Assembly (NCBI GenBank): GCA_019787685.1
Contig: JAHNUO010000035.1
Coordinates: forward strand, 62,001-126,000
Source: Chiua virens
Lineage: Eukaryota; Basidiomycota; Agaricomycetes; Boletales; Boletaceae
DNA: 64,000 nucleotides
Direction of reading: 5' to 3'
Below are positions 49,602 through 60,760 of the stretch, in pieces. The notes under the pieces were generated by a model, which was not told where the DNA came from, made no database searches, and was given only the letters and a program-made list of their open reading frames with translations. A program made the position numbers and the translations under genes. Positions within the stretch are counted from its first letter, which is position 1, and each line of letters opens with the position of its first letter.

Positions 49602-51163
49602 TCTATTTCTGTCCGTGAAGCTGTTATGTTCCATGATCAGGGTCGATAAGGTGTGTTCGGTTTCTTTCTTTTCTTTGAACGTACGCTATTCTACCCAACT
49701 TGTGTCCCCGTCTAAAATGCCATGAGCTTGTCTGAGATGCTATGCTTACTTCAGCACAACCAGTCCGACAGAATTGCGAGTGTACCCGTCTAGACTTCGT
49801 ATGTAGTTGCCGTCACTCTAGAACCTGAAGCTTTAGCTCGGGCTTCCGTCAATACTCGATGGCACTTTCAACGCCAACGTTCACAATAGACCGTCTGGGC
49901 TTATCTTTGAAAGAAGATGAGGATCTCTATCGCTACAATTGAAAAGCTTATGGGTCGACCATTCACGACGAAAAGTGAACTCCAAACACAGACATATCGA
50001 CGAAAAGCTCCCGGGTAATGCTATATATAATTTGAAATCTTGACTTGTTCGAAACGACAACACTGGAATGGTGTCAAGAATGCATTCAGTTCCAGTCAAG
50101 GTTAGTCGATTCAAGGTCACTGGTGTGAGGTGGCGCAATGGATGAAACATACGGCAGTGAATATAGCGATATGAACGCTATCGATGGTTCATGCTAAGGT
50201 TGAATGCATCATGCAGTCTGGTCCCAGGTCTCGGAGTCCGGTCCGACACGTGTATCGAAGGTGTTCGAAGAGGCCTTGGCTTCAGTTATTCTATTCCACA
50301 ACTGGGCGTTGCATGACGGAGGCGTTCATTCCGTATGTGCCTGCCAGCATTACGCCGCCATTCGTGATCGCGTCATCCCAAAACTTTTTTTGAGGTGAAT
50401 GTGAATCTAGGGGATGTTATCTCAACACCACTATCATTTGGAATGACTCAGGGTTCCATATCTATATCCTGTTTGCGAGCGATCGTGCGCGGCCCGAGCG
50501 TCGGGCCGTACTACAGTCGACTCTGTTATATCCATACAGGGGTATCATGGAATTGTCCATACGGAGGATAACCCAAATTCTGCGACAGCACACACTTTTT
50601 GTGATATCCCATGTTGGTATGCAGGAATTGTGTCCGTAACCCATATCACTGCCACAGATTATGTTTTCCCATGCTGGAGATGGTAGGACAGACTCCACTC
50701 TGTTCGGACGGCTCAAAAGCACGACACTTGACCATTTCAGCTTGCGAGACTCACATGTCCGGCAGATTCCATTACTGAAGTTGAAAAACAAGCGTCCCAG
50801 GCCTTGGATGACCTATATGGAGGCGGTGGAGCACGTCAACGATTGAATCGGATAACAATTGAAGCTAGCTTCTTAACCCGGTTGAAGAGACACACTACAC
50901 GCTCCGGGAAATGGATCAAGACACGTACTTTGCTCTAGAAGTGTCTCACATGCTCGTGCGCCACTGCGCATGGTGCCACCGGGCTCTCACCTCTCACCTC
51001 ACTTTTGGATAGAGCTGGTCTCTCAGGCTGTTGCATCGCAAAGCTATAAAGCATCGAAAGTGATCTAGGAGTGGGTGGACCAAACTAACTGTGTCTGGTC
51101 CACTCCAACATCACACCGAGGCAAAGATTACTCGCAAGAGGCACCTACGTTGCAAGCTCCACC
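49602..51163. other. Intergenic, 1.6 kb
   Basis: No coding region supported on either strand. A hairpin-forming sequence at 51068-51106 (GGAGTGGGTGGACCA pairing with TGGTCCACTCC) lies about 60 bp upstream of the next start codon. GCCCGAGCGTCGGGC at about 50492 is a second small palindrome. Confidence 0.4.
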
Positions 51164-52446
51164 ATGGCCTTTCCCACTGGATCTATATTGGAAGTTATTT
51201 GTATGCCCTCGATCCGGGTCCACATTGACGCACCGACCTTTGTATCATATGTCCTCCCACCTGTCGTTGGACATTTCGTCTTTGCAGCGCTAGCTGTGAC
51301 CGCACATACGCACGCTCTGCGAATTGCATTGTGGCCTCTCGTCACTTTGTTAGCCTTGCGTGCGGCAGTTTCGGTGGACATGTCATCCGGCGAGCCCAAT
51401 CGAAAGTTCTACAATACCACATTGGTGGTAAGCATTCCTTTTCGGCGCCACATAACAGGCTCACCTTTCCCTCCCGGGCTGCGGTCCAGTTCTGTATGAC
51501 CTTCGTGATTACTCGTACCTTTGATTGGACGTTGGTGAAAAAACCACTCATGCGCCGCCCGCATCCAACGAACAAGTCTCGATCGATCATTTTGGATGCT
51601 ATTGGCCTCGCCCTGGCTCTCCGTGGCCATGGTTGGGACTGGTCGCACGGAGTGTACATTCCACGCGAAACGCGACCAGCCAACCGCAGAGGATTTCTAT
51701 CCGATGTCATCCTCTCTGCAGCTCTCCATGCCCTCCTCTGTGGGGTCCTTCACATGGCCATTCGGTTACTCGCTCCTGTACAAGTTAGGACCCTCTCTGG
51801 AGGATCCATCTTTGACGAGGCACTCCCATTCCGCGCGCGCTACGCTCGATCGACTGTGATTTCAGTCTTTGGTGCATTCTCGCTCTACGCATTTCTCCAG
51901 ATGTGCTACGATGCATGCACCATAGTCGGCGTGCTCGTCCTCGGACAAGATCCCGCACGGTGGCCCCCGGCGTTCGGAGCCCCCTGGTGTGCGACGTCAC
52001 TCACCGATTTCTGGGGACGCCGGTGGCACCAGTTTTTCCGGCGCATGTTCCTCATTCAAGGCGGTTATCCACTCTCGTTCTTCCTAGGCAAGACAGGCAT
52101 CGTGATCGGGGCGTTCCTCTCCTCTGGGATCATGCACCACATCGCGATGGTGAATCTCAACGAGAGGGTAACGCCGTGGAGGATGCTGGTGGGGTTCGGT
52201 ATGATGGCGCCGGGTGTGCTCGCCGAACGGGCGTTCAAGAAGTGGACGGGGCGGAATGTGGGTGGTGTGGCTGGGTGGGTGTGGGCGATGACGTGGCTTG
52301 TTCTGTGGGGAAGCTTTATTATTGATGCGACCGCGAGGGCCGGGGTATACGGCGGGCATTTGAGTGTCGTTGAAAGAGTGATACCGGGACGGAAGGTGGT
52401 GGAGGGTCTGATGGCTGATCTTTTTGAAAGGGTGATTTTCAGCTGA
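51164..52446 (+). CDS. Wax-synthase-like membrane acyltransferase (MBOAT_2), paralogue 4
   Basis: Same family and two-exon plan as the three genes at 19-31 kb, but about 20 kb away. Exon 1 encodes SYVLPPVVGHFVFAALAV and ends NTTLV/; exon 2 joins FCMTFVITRTFDWTLVKKPL. Motifs RGHGWDWSHGVYIPRE, GQDPARWPPAFGAPWCATSL, FWGRRWHQFFRRMF, SSGIMHH with the candidate catalytic His, and GFGMMAPGVLAERAFKKW. Exon junction position matches the others exactly. More similar in motif detail to paralogue 2 (FWGR, KKPL, APGVLAE) than to 1 and 3. The start could be internal at MPSIRVHID (51203). Full-length and apparently intact. Confidence 0.9.
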
Positions 52447-53155
52447 TCAGGATAGTATCACGTATGTTTTCGCACCTGGTTGGGATCAACGTGTACATAG
52501 AACGAGCGTTGAGGATGTAAGCAAAAGAAAACCAGAAATAACAATACTGTCATATACGTCCGGGTACTTGGCAACAGAAACTCCAGCCACTTCAATTGTT
52601 TGATGTGTGATGGTGGCAGCACTGGATGGCGATCAGCCGCGAGCTGCGAAAAGTCCGAGAAAATGGACTACAATAATTGTCCGAGTCCCGGCAGTCAATT
52701 CCATGAATCTTACATTGGCTAATGCTGGTGGTTAGTATAGAAGCCTAGAGGGGGAATCCACGTCTATAACCATGGTCAAGGTCGGGGCAAGTCACCTGAC
52801 TCGGAGCGTGGGGATTTAGAAGCTGCATCGCCACCCCCACTTTTCATTTCTTGTTTTGGCTTCATCAGCTTTTCAGCGGAGTTGACGGTCATGGAGACTA
52901 GCGAGGGAAACATAGTACATACATATCTGACGGTTCGCGCCTAGAGGCAGTTCCGCTGACTCAGATATGCCATGCAGAGCGCTGCATTGCCACGCGCGAT
53001 GTCGACTGTCTTGTTTTGGGTTCGCTCGCTTTCTAGCCAGGACAGGTACAAAATTATTCCCTTACTAGTAGGCGGAGGGCCTACACACTAGATAAACCTC
53101 CCACACGCTGCCATGTCCGAGTTACATGAGAGCGGCTCCCCATCACCGGTCCACC
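52447..53155. other. Intergenic
   Basis: Non-coding stretch between paralogue 4 and the HET-domain gene; no feature beyond ordinary promoter and 3' UTR sequence is supported. Confidence 0.4.
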
Positions 53156-54758
53156 ATGTCTCGATCAGCGCGCGACGTCTTCGAGTCTGATGTCCGACAA
53201 CGACTTTCGGATGAATGCAATACCTACATTCATAACAATCTCCCCGCCTACCTTCTCGAAATTCGTAACATCCATACTGTCGATCGTATCCAACTCAGCG
53301 ATATACACCTTGTCTCCCGCAGTCAAATTTCGGAAACAATCCGGAAGCAAATAGACGCGGATCTTGGGAAAATTCCCAAGCCCAAAGGGCAGCTTGCAAT
53401 GTGGTGTGAAGTTCGTCATTATTTTCTGCTTTACTTTAACGAGTGCCTCATTCAAGTCGCTGTCATTCTGGTAGGCTCACATCCAAGAATATAAGTCCAA
53501 ACTTCGCTACGCTATTTTATCACACCATTGGGGTGACGGCGAACCGGAGTTTCAGCAGATGTTTAGGCAGGAGTACTCCTCAGAACAGCGAGAGCTTCCT
53601 GCGGGGATCCGAAAGCTGTTAGGATTCTGCAGAGTCGCTGCCATCGAATATCGCTGCCAGTACGCTTGGTCTGACACTTGTTGCATCGACAAGAAGAGTA
53701 GCTCCGAGTTGTCCGAGGCAATTCGATCCATGTACCGTTGGTACGAAGGCTCGGAAATCTGTGTCGTCCACCTAGGCGCGTCTTCCCTTCTGGGCGACCT
53801 TAAATATGATCCGTGGTTCAAACGGGGTTGGACCTTGCAAGAATTGTTGGCGCCGAAGAAGATCAGATTTTATGGCAGGGATTGGACACCAATTAACCCT
53901 AATGGTGGATCACAGATCAACGACAAGAAGGATGACTCTATGAGAAGGATAATCGAGAAGATAACAGGGATACCCGAGGAAGACATTCGAGAGTTTCGCC
54001 CTTCTTGTGACCGGGTATCGGAGAAGATGAGATGGATGGCCCAACGTCAAACCACGAGAGTTGAAGATATCGCGTACTCTCTCATTGGTATCTTTAAAGT
54101 CACCATGATGAACGTCGCATACGGCGAAGGCAGCGGGGCATTTGACAGGTTCATGAGGGTTCTTGCAGAATCCTGCCACGACCCCAGCTTTCTGGCGTGG
54201 TGTGGAGACTCTTCCCAAAATTCCCAGACTCTCCCCAGATCCCCGTTGTGCTACCATCTTGACGAAACAAGGGCCAAACTCCTGGAACTTAGTGGATTCG
54301 AAGCTTCCCTGGCCCGCAGTGGAGATCCTTTTTACACAATGAAGAAGAATGGACTAAAAGTCAAGGTGCTTATCATCCCTATTGACGAGTCCACTGGCAA
54401 TCCGCTGTCTCCTGTTAACATCTACATCCTGCCACGGAAACCACCGATGGCGATAATGGCGACGATGGCGATACCCGCTGATACACCTGACATGGAACTC
54501 ACCCGTAAGCGAATTCGTTCTGCTAAAAGGGGTCGAAGCTATGCACTTGGTGTCGTTAATTATGACCGAGTTCAAGTCGCCCTTGGTCATGGCACCGTGA
54601 GTGCAAAATCCAGGTACTTCTGCCTTCTCTTGAAGAGGGATGGCTTTAAATCTTGGAGAAGGGAAGGAACGAAGACTGTTGTGGTTCTGAAGTGTGAGGG
54701 AAATTTTAAAGATAAAGTGGAAACTATCTCGCTTCCTCATACTAAATCCTACCTATAG
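53156..54758 (+). CDS. HET (heterokaryon incompatibility) domain protein
   Basis: HET domains in fungi trigger a cell-death response in non-self recognition. Two exons joined MWCE/AHIQEYKSKLRY in phase 0 across an intron of about 65 nt beginning near 53410. HET core: YAILSHHWGDGEPEF, YAWSDTCCIDKKSSSELSEAI, MYRWYEGSEICVVHL, and DPWFKRGWTLQELLAPKKIRFYGRDW. A central block DRVSEKMRWMAQRQTTRVEDIAYSLIGIF is typical of basidiomycete HET proteins. The roughly 85-residue N-terminal extension before HET (VFESDVRQRLSDECNTY...) is not a domain I know. C-terminus TKSYL at 54758 has no NACHT or repeat domain, so this is a stand-alone HET protein. The start may instead be 53126. Confidence 0.9.
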
Positions 54759-54882
54759 CTGAGTATCAATTATGCTGCTATTTTATTCGCATATTATGTA
54801 TTATTCAGCGGACAAAAATTTATATACTTACATCTGAATGTAGCCTAGTATGATACGATCTATGTTTGTGTCATCCCTGCTA

Positions 54883-55520
54883 GACTCGTGACCAGCCGTC
54901 TAAAAGAGGCAACTGCGCAAGCCGTTGATGGACTTAAGTACCTGGGTCGTTTGGAGGCGCTTCAATATGGTGATGAAAATTGATTCCGGGCAAAGGAGGA
55001 TGGGGATCAATAGACAAAGTGTCTTCCCGGAGCCTGTACCTGCGATGATGACAGAGTCCTGGCAACGTAGCATCGCAAGGGATGCTCGGAGCTGAAAAAC
55101 ACGCAGAATGATGCGCCCATCAGTGAGGATTGATACGATAAGGCATGCTCGCATTGCGTCGAGTTTCTCTTCATCCGAGTTCATATCTCCGACGGAGCGC
55201 GATGTACCAGCTCGACAAGTGTCGTGATGACAAATTTTGGATCCATGGAGTCCGGATTCAAGGGAAACAAGTCCGAATTCGTCGCATCCTCTTCATAGTG
55301 CTCGAGTCGAGTATCACAGTTATTTTCGATCGAGCAAATCCAATATTAAATCCAATTTCATTGGGGAAACGTTATCTGACAAAAAGTCACGTTATCCTGG
55401 GAAGCCGCCCACTCCCCTTACGGCCTTACGAGTTTTACGCAAGTTTTACGGTACAGTCCGAGACGAGACGTCTATCGACGGCTTGCGCAGTTGCCTCTTT
55501 TAGACGGCTGGTCACGAGTC
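54883..55520. mobile_element. Small element with 43-bp terminal inverted repeats
   Basis: The 43-bp sequences at 54883-54925 and 55478-55520 are exact reverse complements of each other; similarity fades within 10 bp inside (TGATGGAC / CGATAGAC). Total length is 638 bp. It carries a helicase fragment on the minus strand and no transposase, so it looks like a non-autonomous element or a fold-back duplication. No clear target-site duplication is evident at the ends. Confidence 0.75.
54900..55184 (-). pseudogene. RecQ-like helicase N-terminal fragment
   Basis: Reads QLRASLAMLRCQDSVIIAGTGSGKTLCLLIPILL, matching the start of a RecQ/DEAD-type helicase core (Q-region, then Walker A GTGSGKT), then IFITILKRLQTTQVLKSINGL where family members have the motif Ia region. 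It stops inside the left terminal repeat; no DExH box or later motif is present in the element. Only about 70 residues of homology, so it is a captured or truncated piece. RecQ-like genes are often found in fungal mobile and subtelomeric DNA. Confidence 0.6.
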
Positions 55521-56110
55521 CAGACTTTACATGAAACTCAATCAAAGCTTGCCATACACGTCATACATAGTAATTTGAAATCCTTTTCAGGTAGCATCTA
55601 CTCGGTGACTCCCAGAGGTAAGCTGCTGCCAGTGGCCCATATCATGATGCTCACCTTCTCCCAGCGAGTCTGGAGTGCATAAAAAGTATCACTGTTTCAA
55701 TCAACATATTTTTTGTCCCTTGTAAACATCTGAAGCACTCGGGAATTCCAAGGCATGGTTTCGTGGCAAGCTCTGGCAGCGCCGGCACTCGGGGTGGCCG
55801 TAACTTGTGTCCGCGGACTGATGCTATCGATAACATCCCAGCTATCGATAAACGCTTGTAAACCACGATTGCCCAAGTCCAGCTAGTCACATGTCAGCAA
55901 AGAACCAGCGTAACGCCCAACACTGGCACGTGTAGTCCCCCAAGCTGTAGTACGACTCAAGTTTGTTCTCAGTCAACCTCACTTGGCGCGCTAGTTCCCA
56001 GACCAGAACGGTATCGTTTGTCTTCTCCCCTCCTCCCACGAAACTCGAAAAGTGACTGTTCGTGGTTACCACAAGTTCTTATCATCTAAAAAAAGCTGGT
56101 CAAAGTTCCA
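55521..56110. other. Intergenic
   Basis: Nothing coding is supported. Contains a short interrupted CTATCGATAA / CTATCGATAACATC repeat near 55825-55855. The promoter of the P-loop protein gene is at its right end. Confidence 0.4.
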
Positions 56111-56966
56111 ATGCCACCTCCAAGGTGACTCTGCCTTTCTCTTCCAGGAATGAGCCCTTCAGTCTCACAGATGTCACAGTCCCCACGACGCTGGCGTGCC
56201 AGCAACTAGTGAAAAATCTCTCAATATTATCCTGTTCGGCGAAACTGGAGTCGGCAAAAGCTCCTTGGTGAACCTGATTGCTGGGAAGAAAGTCACCAAG
56301 ACCTCGGAAGATATGCGCCTGTGCACCTCAAAATATGCACCGTACTCCTTTCAAGTGCATGGCGTGTCGTATACCATCTGGGATACTCGCGGCCTCCAAG
56401 AGGCGGACGCGGAGGTCGGAACAAAAGGATACCTTGACGCCATCGAGCAGGCGTGGGACCTCATCCAGAATCTAACAAACAAGAGAGGGGTCGATCTTCT
56501 CGTCCTGTGCCACAAGGGCCGGCTCACCGACGCGACACGGAGTAACTACAAGTTATTCTACGAGGTGTTGTGCGAGAAAAAAGTCCCCATCGCTCTCGCC
56601 GCCACCCACCTTGAACGTCGCCTGCAAATGGAGGATTGGTGGGTTGAAAGCAAGAAGGCATTCGACGAGTGTGGGATGTCGTTTGCTGCGCATGCATGCG
56701 TTACTGGACTTCCCGACCATGCAAAGACTGCAGAGTCTAAGGAGGCTATCGAGAGGCTGTTGGGCCAGCACGATGACAAGAAGAGGTACAATATGCCTCG
56801 AAATTTGTGGATTCGGCGGGTCGTACAACACTGGGTTCGTCCGAAAGGGATCAAGGAATCTGACTTGCAAGAATGTTTGCGCAAGCGCTGCTATTTCCCC
56901 GCCCGCGAGGCACAGGAGATCGCGGAAGTTCTCCTTCGAAGAAGTACAGAGGAATATAACAGGTGA
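56111..56966 (+). CDS. P-loop GTPase-like 'G domain' protein
   Basis: Septin/AIG1-like translation-factor-class GTPase domain of the kind expanded in agaricomycetes. I place the start at ATG 56111 in a 14-nt first exon, with an intron ending TCACAG just before TCCCC, giving MPPPSPHDAG. This removes an in-frame stop at 56150. Then SLNIILFGETGVGKSSLVNLIAG (G1, Walker A GETGVGKS), a switch-like TSKYAPYSF, WDTRGLQE (G3 DTRG), LLVLCHKGRLTDATRSNYKLF, and IALAATHLERR at the position of G4, where NKxD is not seen. The rest is helical, ending at 56966 (STEEYNR). The function of this family is unknown; the absence of a canonical G4 leaves nucleotide specificity open. Confidence 0.75.
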
Positions 56967-58126
56967 CTACCCTACGGCATCATTGCTGTGTTCTCAGCTT
57001 ACGTTCGTCGCTTCAAAGTGATGGTTCTAGCGGGCAAGCAAGTCCGTCGCAGCCTAGTATTCATCAGAGATCAACTTAACCTCAAACTGCGATGAGGACA
57101 ACATAGGCCAATAGGATCAAGAGATATACATTTGGCGAGGAGCGAGCCGGGGATTCGGGAATGTGTAACGTGGCCACTGACAGCCTCAGTGACAAGCCCG
57201 GGGAGAAGGATGAAGCTCACTACTTGCTACTACTGTAACAATAATGCATACACGTCACCATTTGTATCAAATGTTAGCATGCACATCATAATCATGGCAG
57301 ACTGTCTGCCAAGAAATGGCAAACGCCTCTTTCGAACTGGCCACCTGTGCTTACTTTTTCTCCAATGTTGATAAAATTCATTCATTCGACCGATGCTGTC
57401 TTTTCCAGGCTCGGAGTGATTCGACTCAGTGGGGATGAGAAGTTGGGCTTTGCAATGCTCACTCAGGCTGCCAGTCATCAAAGCATGCAATCAATCGCCA
57501 TATGATGGGCATGGCCCTGAGTAGGATACTAACTGACGCGCTGCACCACGCTCCCGCTCCGCTCGTGACTAGGCTCCGCGACTCGTGCTCCACGCCATGA
57601 CCACGATCGGTCGATCGACGACGAAAAGGGGTGTGGCGGTCACGAAATTGCACTTCAAGTCGGCATGATAGTGATCATTCCAATGATTCCATGTACTTAT
57701 CTTGTTCACGCTTGAAACGGATGACATGATGAGTCCATTTGTTGAGTCACGTCATGACGGAAATGCTTCAGAAACTGAATCTACGACAAACATGGTGTAA
57801 CCTGGTCCGAAGATATAGTAGGCTCGTCTTATAATTATTTACTTATCGATAAATATCCTTCGAAGTACTAGTAGCTGCACGTAGTTGCCAGTGGTACCCC
57901 ACCATAAAAGGTAGTCTGTTCTCCTAATTTAGATTTTAACATGTTGTCACGTGGGGTGCCTCGTTGTTGATCTCATGCTCCCGCTACCTTGTGATGTGCT
58001 CTATTCTTTCGACTTTTTGCGGATGGGCCGTGGTAGGGAGATGTTACTTCGGTCCGGGCCACTCGTGACATAAGGTATGTCTAACTTCATAAAAACCACC
58101 AAGATGCATTCACCTGGTCACCCACA
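56967..58126. other. Intergenic, 1.2 kb
   Basis: No coding region or RNA gene supported. ATAAAAACC at about 58089 and the pyrimidine stretch before the GH79 ATG may be core promoter elements. Confidence 0.4.
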
Positions 58127-60305
58127 ATGAGGAGTTCTGTCATTCTTCACCTCGTAGCGGCTGCTGCAGCGCATTATACCTTTGTGGCTCGTGATACCGG
58201 TACAGGTTTGTCTCTTTTGACAATTAGTGGTCCAGCATCAATTCCAGACCAATGGACGACTCCGCCGTTGAACCGTGCTCTCGCCAGTTTCAGCATTGAA
58301 ACTGCCTTCTTCGAAGAATACTTGGGCAACGTCTCATACCCCAACACCTTGTCTCTCAACCTTTTCCAGAATCTCAAAGAAAGAGGTGCTGCCCCTCAAG
58401 TGCGTATCGGAGGGATAACAGCCGACTCCACGACGTGGAACCCCAGCCAAGATGTCGGATTGTACAACTATATCAATGCGAGTGGAGCACTCATTAATAC
58501 GACTCTTGGTCCCTCGTTTTGGAACTCAGTAAAACTCCTTCCAGAAAGCACTCGCATCGTCATGACCTTGGTTAGTCAGATCACGAAATTTGTCGTGGAT
58601 CAGCTTTCAATTTGAACAGGACCTGGAAAGCCTCAACTACACAGGCGCATTGGATATGGCTAAAGCTGCGTGGACAGGGCTTGGACCAGATATCATTTCA
58701 CGCTTCGAAAGTTAGTCTTTGTGTTTTACTCGTCGTCGTGCTGATCTGGGTGCTGCATACCAGTCGGAAATGAACCTGATGAATATCCTCTCGACTTTGA
58801 TGCCCAAAACTATACGGCACTCTGGAAGGTATGGTTGCGGCGATTCCTCATGATTTCGTATGATCTGAGACAATTCTCCGGCCTAGCCTTGGTCGGTTAA
58901 CATATCCAATGCACTAGATATATCCTATCCAGAGTTTCAAATTGGAGCTACGGTGAAAGACCCACTCTGGCCGTACAATACTTCCCAGGCGAGAGCCCAA
59001 TTTGATTGTGTCAGTGCCCTCGCTGCTGGTGCAAATGATGGACATACCGTCAAAACATGCAGTGAGCACACATACCAATACAGTGTTAGTGCTTGCCACA
59101 GATGCTCTGTCGAATGCAAAGTTGACGCGACGTCAGGTCTGTGATCCTACTAGAGCAGCGGTGGCTACGTTGCCAAATTTGGTTTGTAAACTGGGATGTT
59201 CGCAACATCAAGTACGCTGATGAACGTTTACGCAGGTCAATCACACTCGTCTCGCTGGGTTGGTAGCAACTTGTTATGTTATCTCGCTTTAGTGAATGTT
59301 TCTGTTAGGTATCTAGACCTATGGCAGCCACGCATCCACTCAGTCCGGTCGCAGCTTGGTTCTGATGCCTTCGTGATTGGTGAGAATCGCTTTTAGAACC
59401 GATCGTCGATGTTTACCTCTAGTCAGGCGAGTTCAACTCCGTGTCATGTTCAGGCAGGGATAATGTCAGCAACACCTTTGGTCAGGCAATGTGGTTGGTA
59501 AGGAAAGTTATTCGGACCATGTTTGCGAGAAACTGATCGTGCCATCCAGCTTGACACGACGCTTTATGCAGCTTCCATTAATATTTCACGGTATGCATCT
59601 TGCATTCATTCCAATGAGTGTCGGAAGTAACTCAACGAGTCCCTCAAGTGTATACGTTCATCAAGGCGGGCCCCTCGCATTGCAGAGCACCACACAGCTA
59701 AACCATGGTGGCTTGTCTTTCTATAACCTCTGGTCCGTAATGAATTTCGCCCCGGTATACATTTTCATCGATATTGCAGGTACCCCGTCGATAACACTAA
59801 TGGACCCATTCAAGTTTTCCCAGCGTACTCTGCATACGTATTCGTCTCGGATCTGATAGGCGACTCGATGTCGCTTCAGACTGTCAATATCTTCCCGGGA
59901 AGACAAGTTAACGGATCATCTATCACCACCGCAGACGGTGACCCTTCTGCAGGTCAATTCTCAATATACGGATATTGGGACCACTCAAATGCCGATTATC
60001 CTGCCAAGCTTGCGATCCTCAATCTCGAGATATATAACTCAACTGCGACGTACTCTCGCCCAAACGTCACCGTCGATTTTTCAGCATATTTGTCCTACCC
60101 AGGGCAAGTAGTGACTGCGAGGACAATGACTGCACCTGGTACGGATATTAAGGACGCAAATATGACGACGTGGGCTGGACAGACATTTACGACTGGCGTT
60201 GCGGAGGGTGAATTGTTAGAAGAGTATATCACGAGTGGCCAGATCGATGTTGCTGCGTCATCCGCGGTCTTGATTACCTTGCAAAACGGGAACGTGTACT
60301 CCTAA
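58127..60305 (+). CDS. GH79 beta-glucuronidase-like glycosidase, secreted
   Basis: Secreted enzyme of the GH79 family, which includes fungal beta-glucuronidases acting on arabinogalactan-type sugars. ATG 58127 begins a signal peptide (VILHLVAAAAA). Then DQWTTPPLNRALASFSIETAFFEEYLG, RIGGITADSTTW, the acid/base segment VGNEPDEYPLDF (NEP), HTYQYS, CDPTRAAVATLPNL, YLDLWQP, and DAFVIGEFNSVSCSG with the likely nucleophile Glu split from the Gly by an intron. MWLLDTTLYAASINIS, VYVHQGGPLALQS and a C-terminal GH79_C beta-domain (FPAYSAYVFVSDL, NAKLAILNLEIYN-like) follow, ending GNVYS at 60305. About nine introns, several with GT-AG ends inside conserved segments. Intact as read. Confidence 0.88.
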
Positions 60306-60760
60306 TTCAAGTCTTCCTTCAGTTCTATATCAAAAATAGACATTAGTTGTCAATATGTTGGTCAGTACATGTCGTGAGTAGCTGAAGAATCCATTCTTTG
60401 TCATACGCTGTCAGTGAACTTGCAACTTGAAGGTAAGTAGAACGGAGATGTACATAGTTCGACATGTTTTGTACGATCCGCGGAAGTCTGATGACCAGAC
60501 CGTCTATGCATGTTCCACATCTCCTGCAGATGAGACAAGCCGTCGATAGACATGTACGGGAATGCGAGTCACAGCTGTAACTTGGTTGACCGTAGAGTCC
60601 GAATATACCTTATACTTTTCGTTCCACCATCCCCGGCCCAATCATAACTTTAGATTGAAAATACATCTGGGATGGTAAAACAGGCGCACGCTCAACACGG
60701 TCTGAGTCCCGCAAAATCGTATGCACAGCTACGCGACGCTACGGACCGGTCCTATCACGC
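60306..60760. other. Convergent 3' intergenic region
   Basis: The GH79 and chitin synthase genes converge here; no feature other than 3' UTR sequence is supported. Confidence 0.4.
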
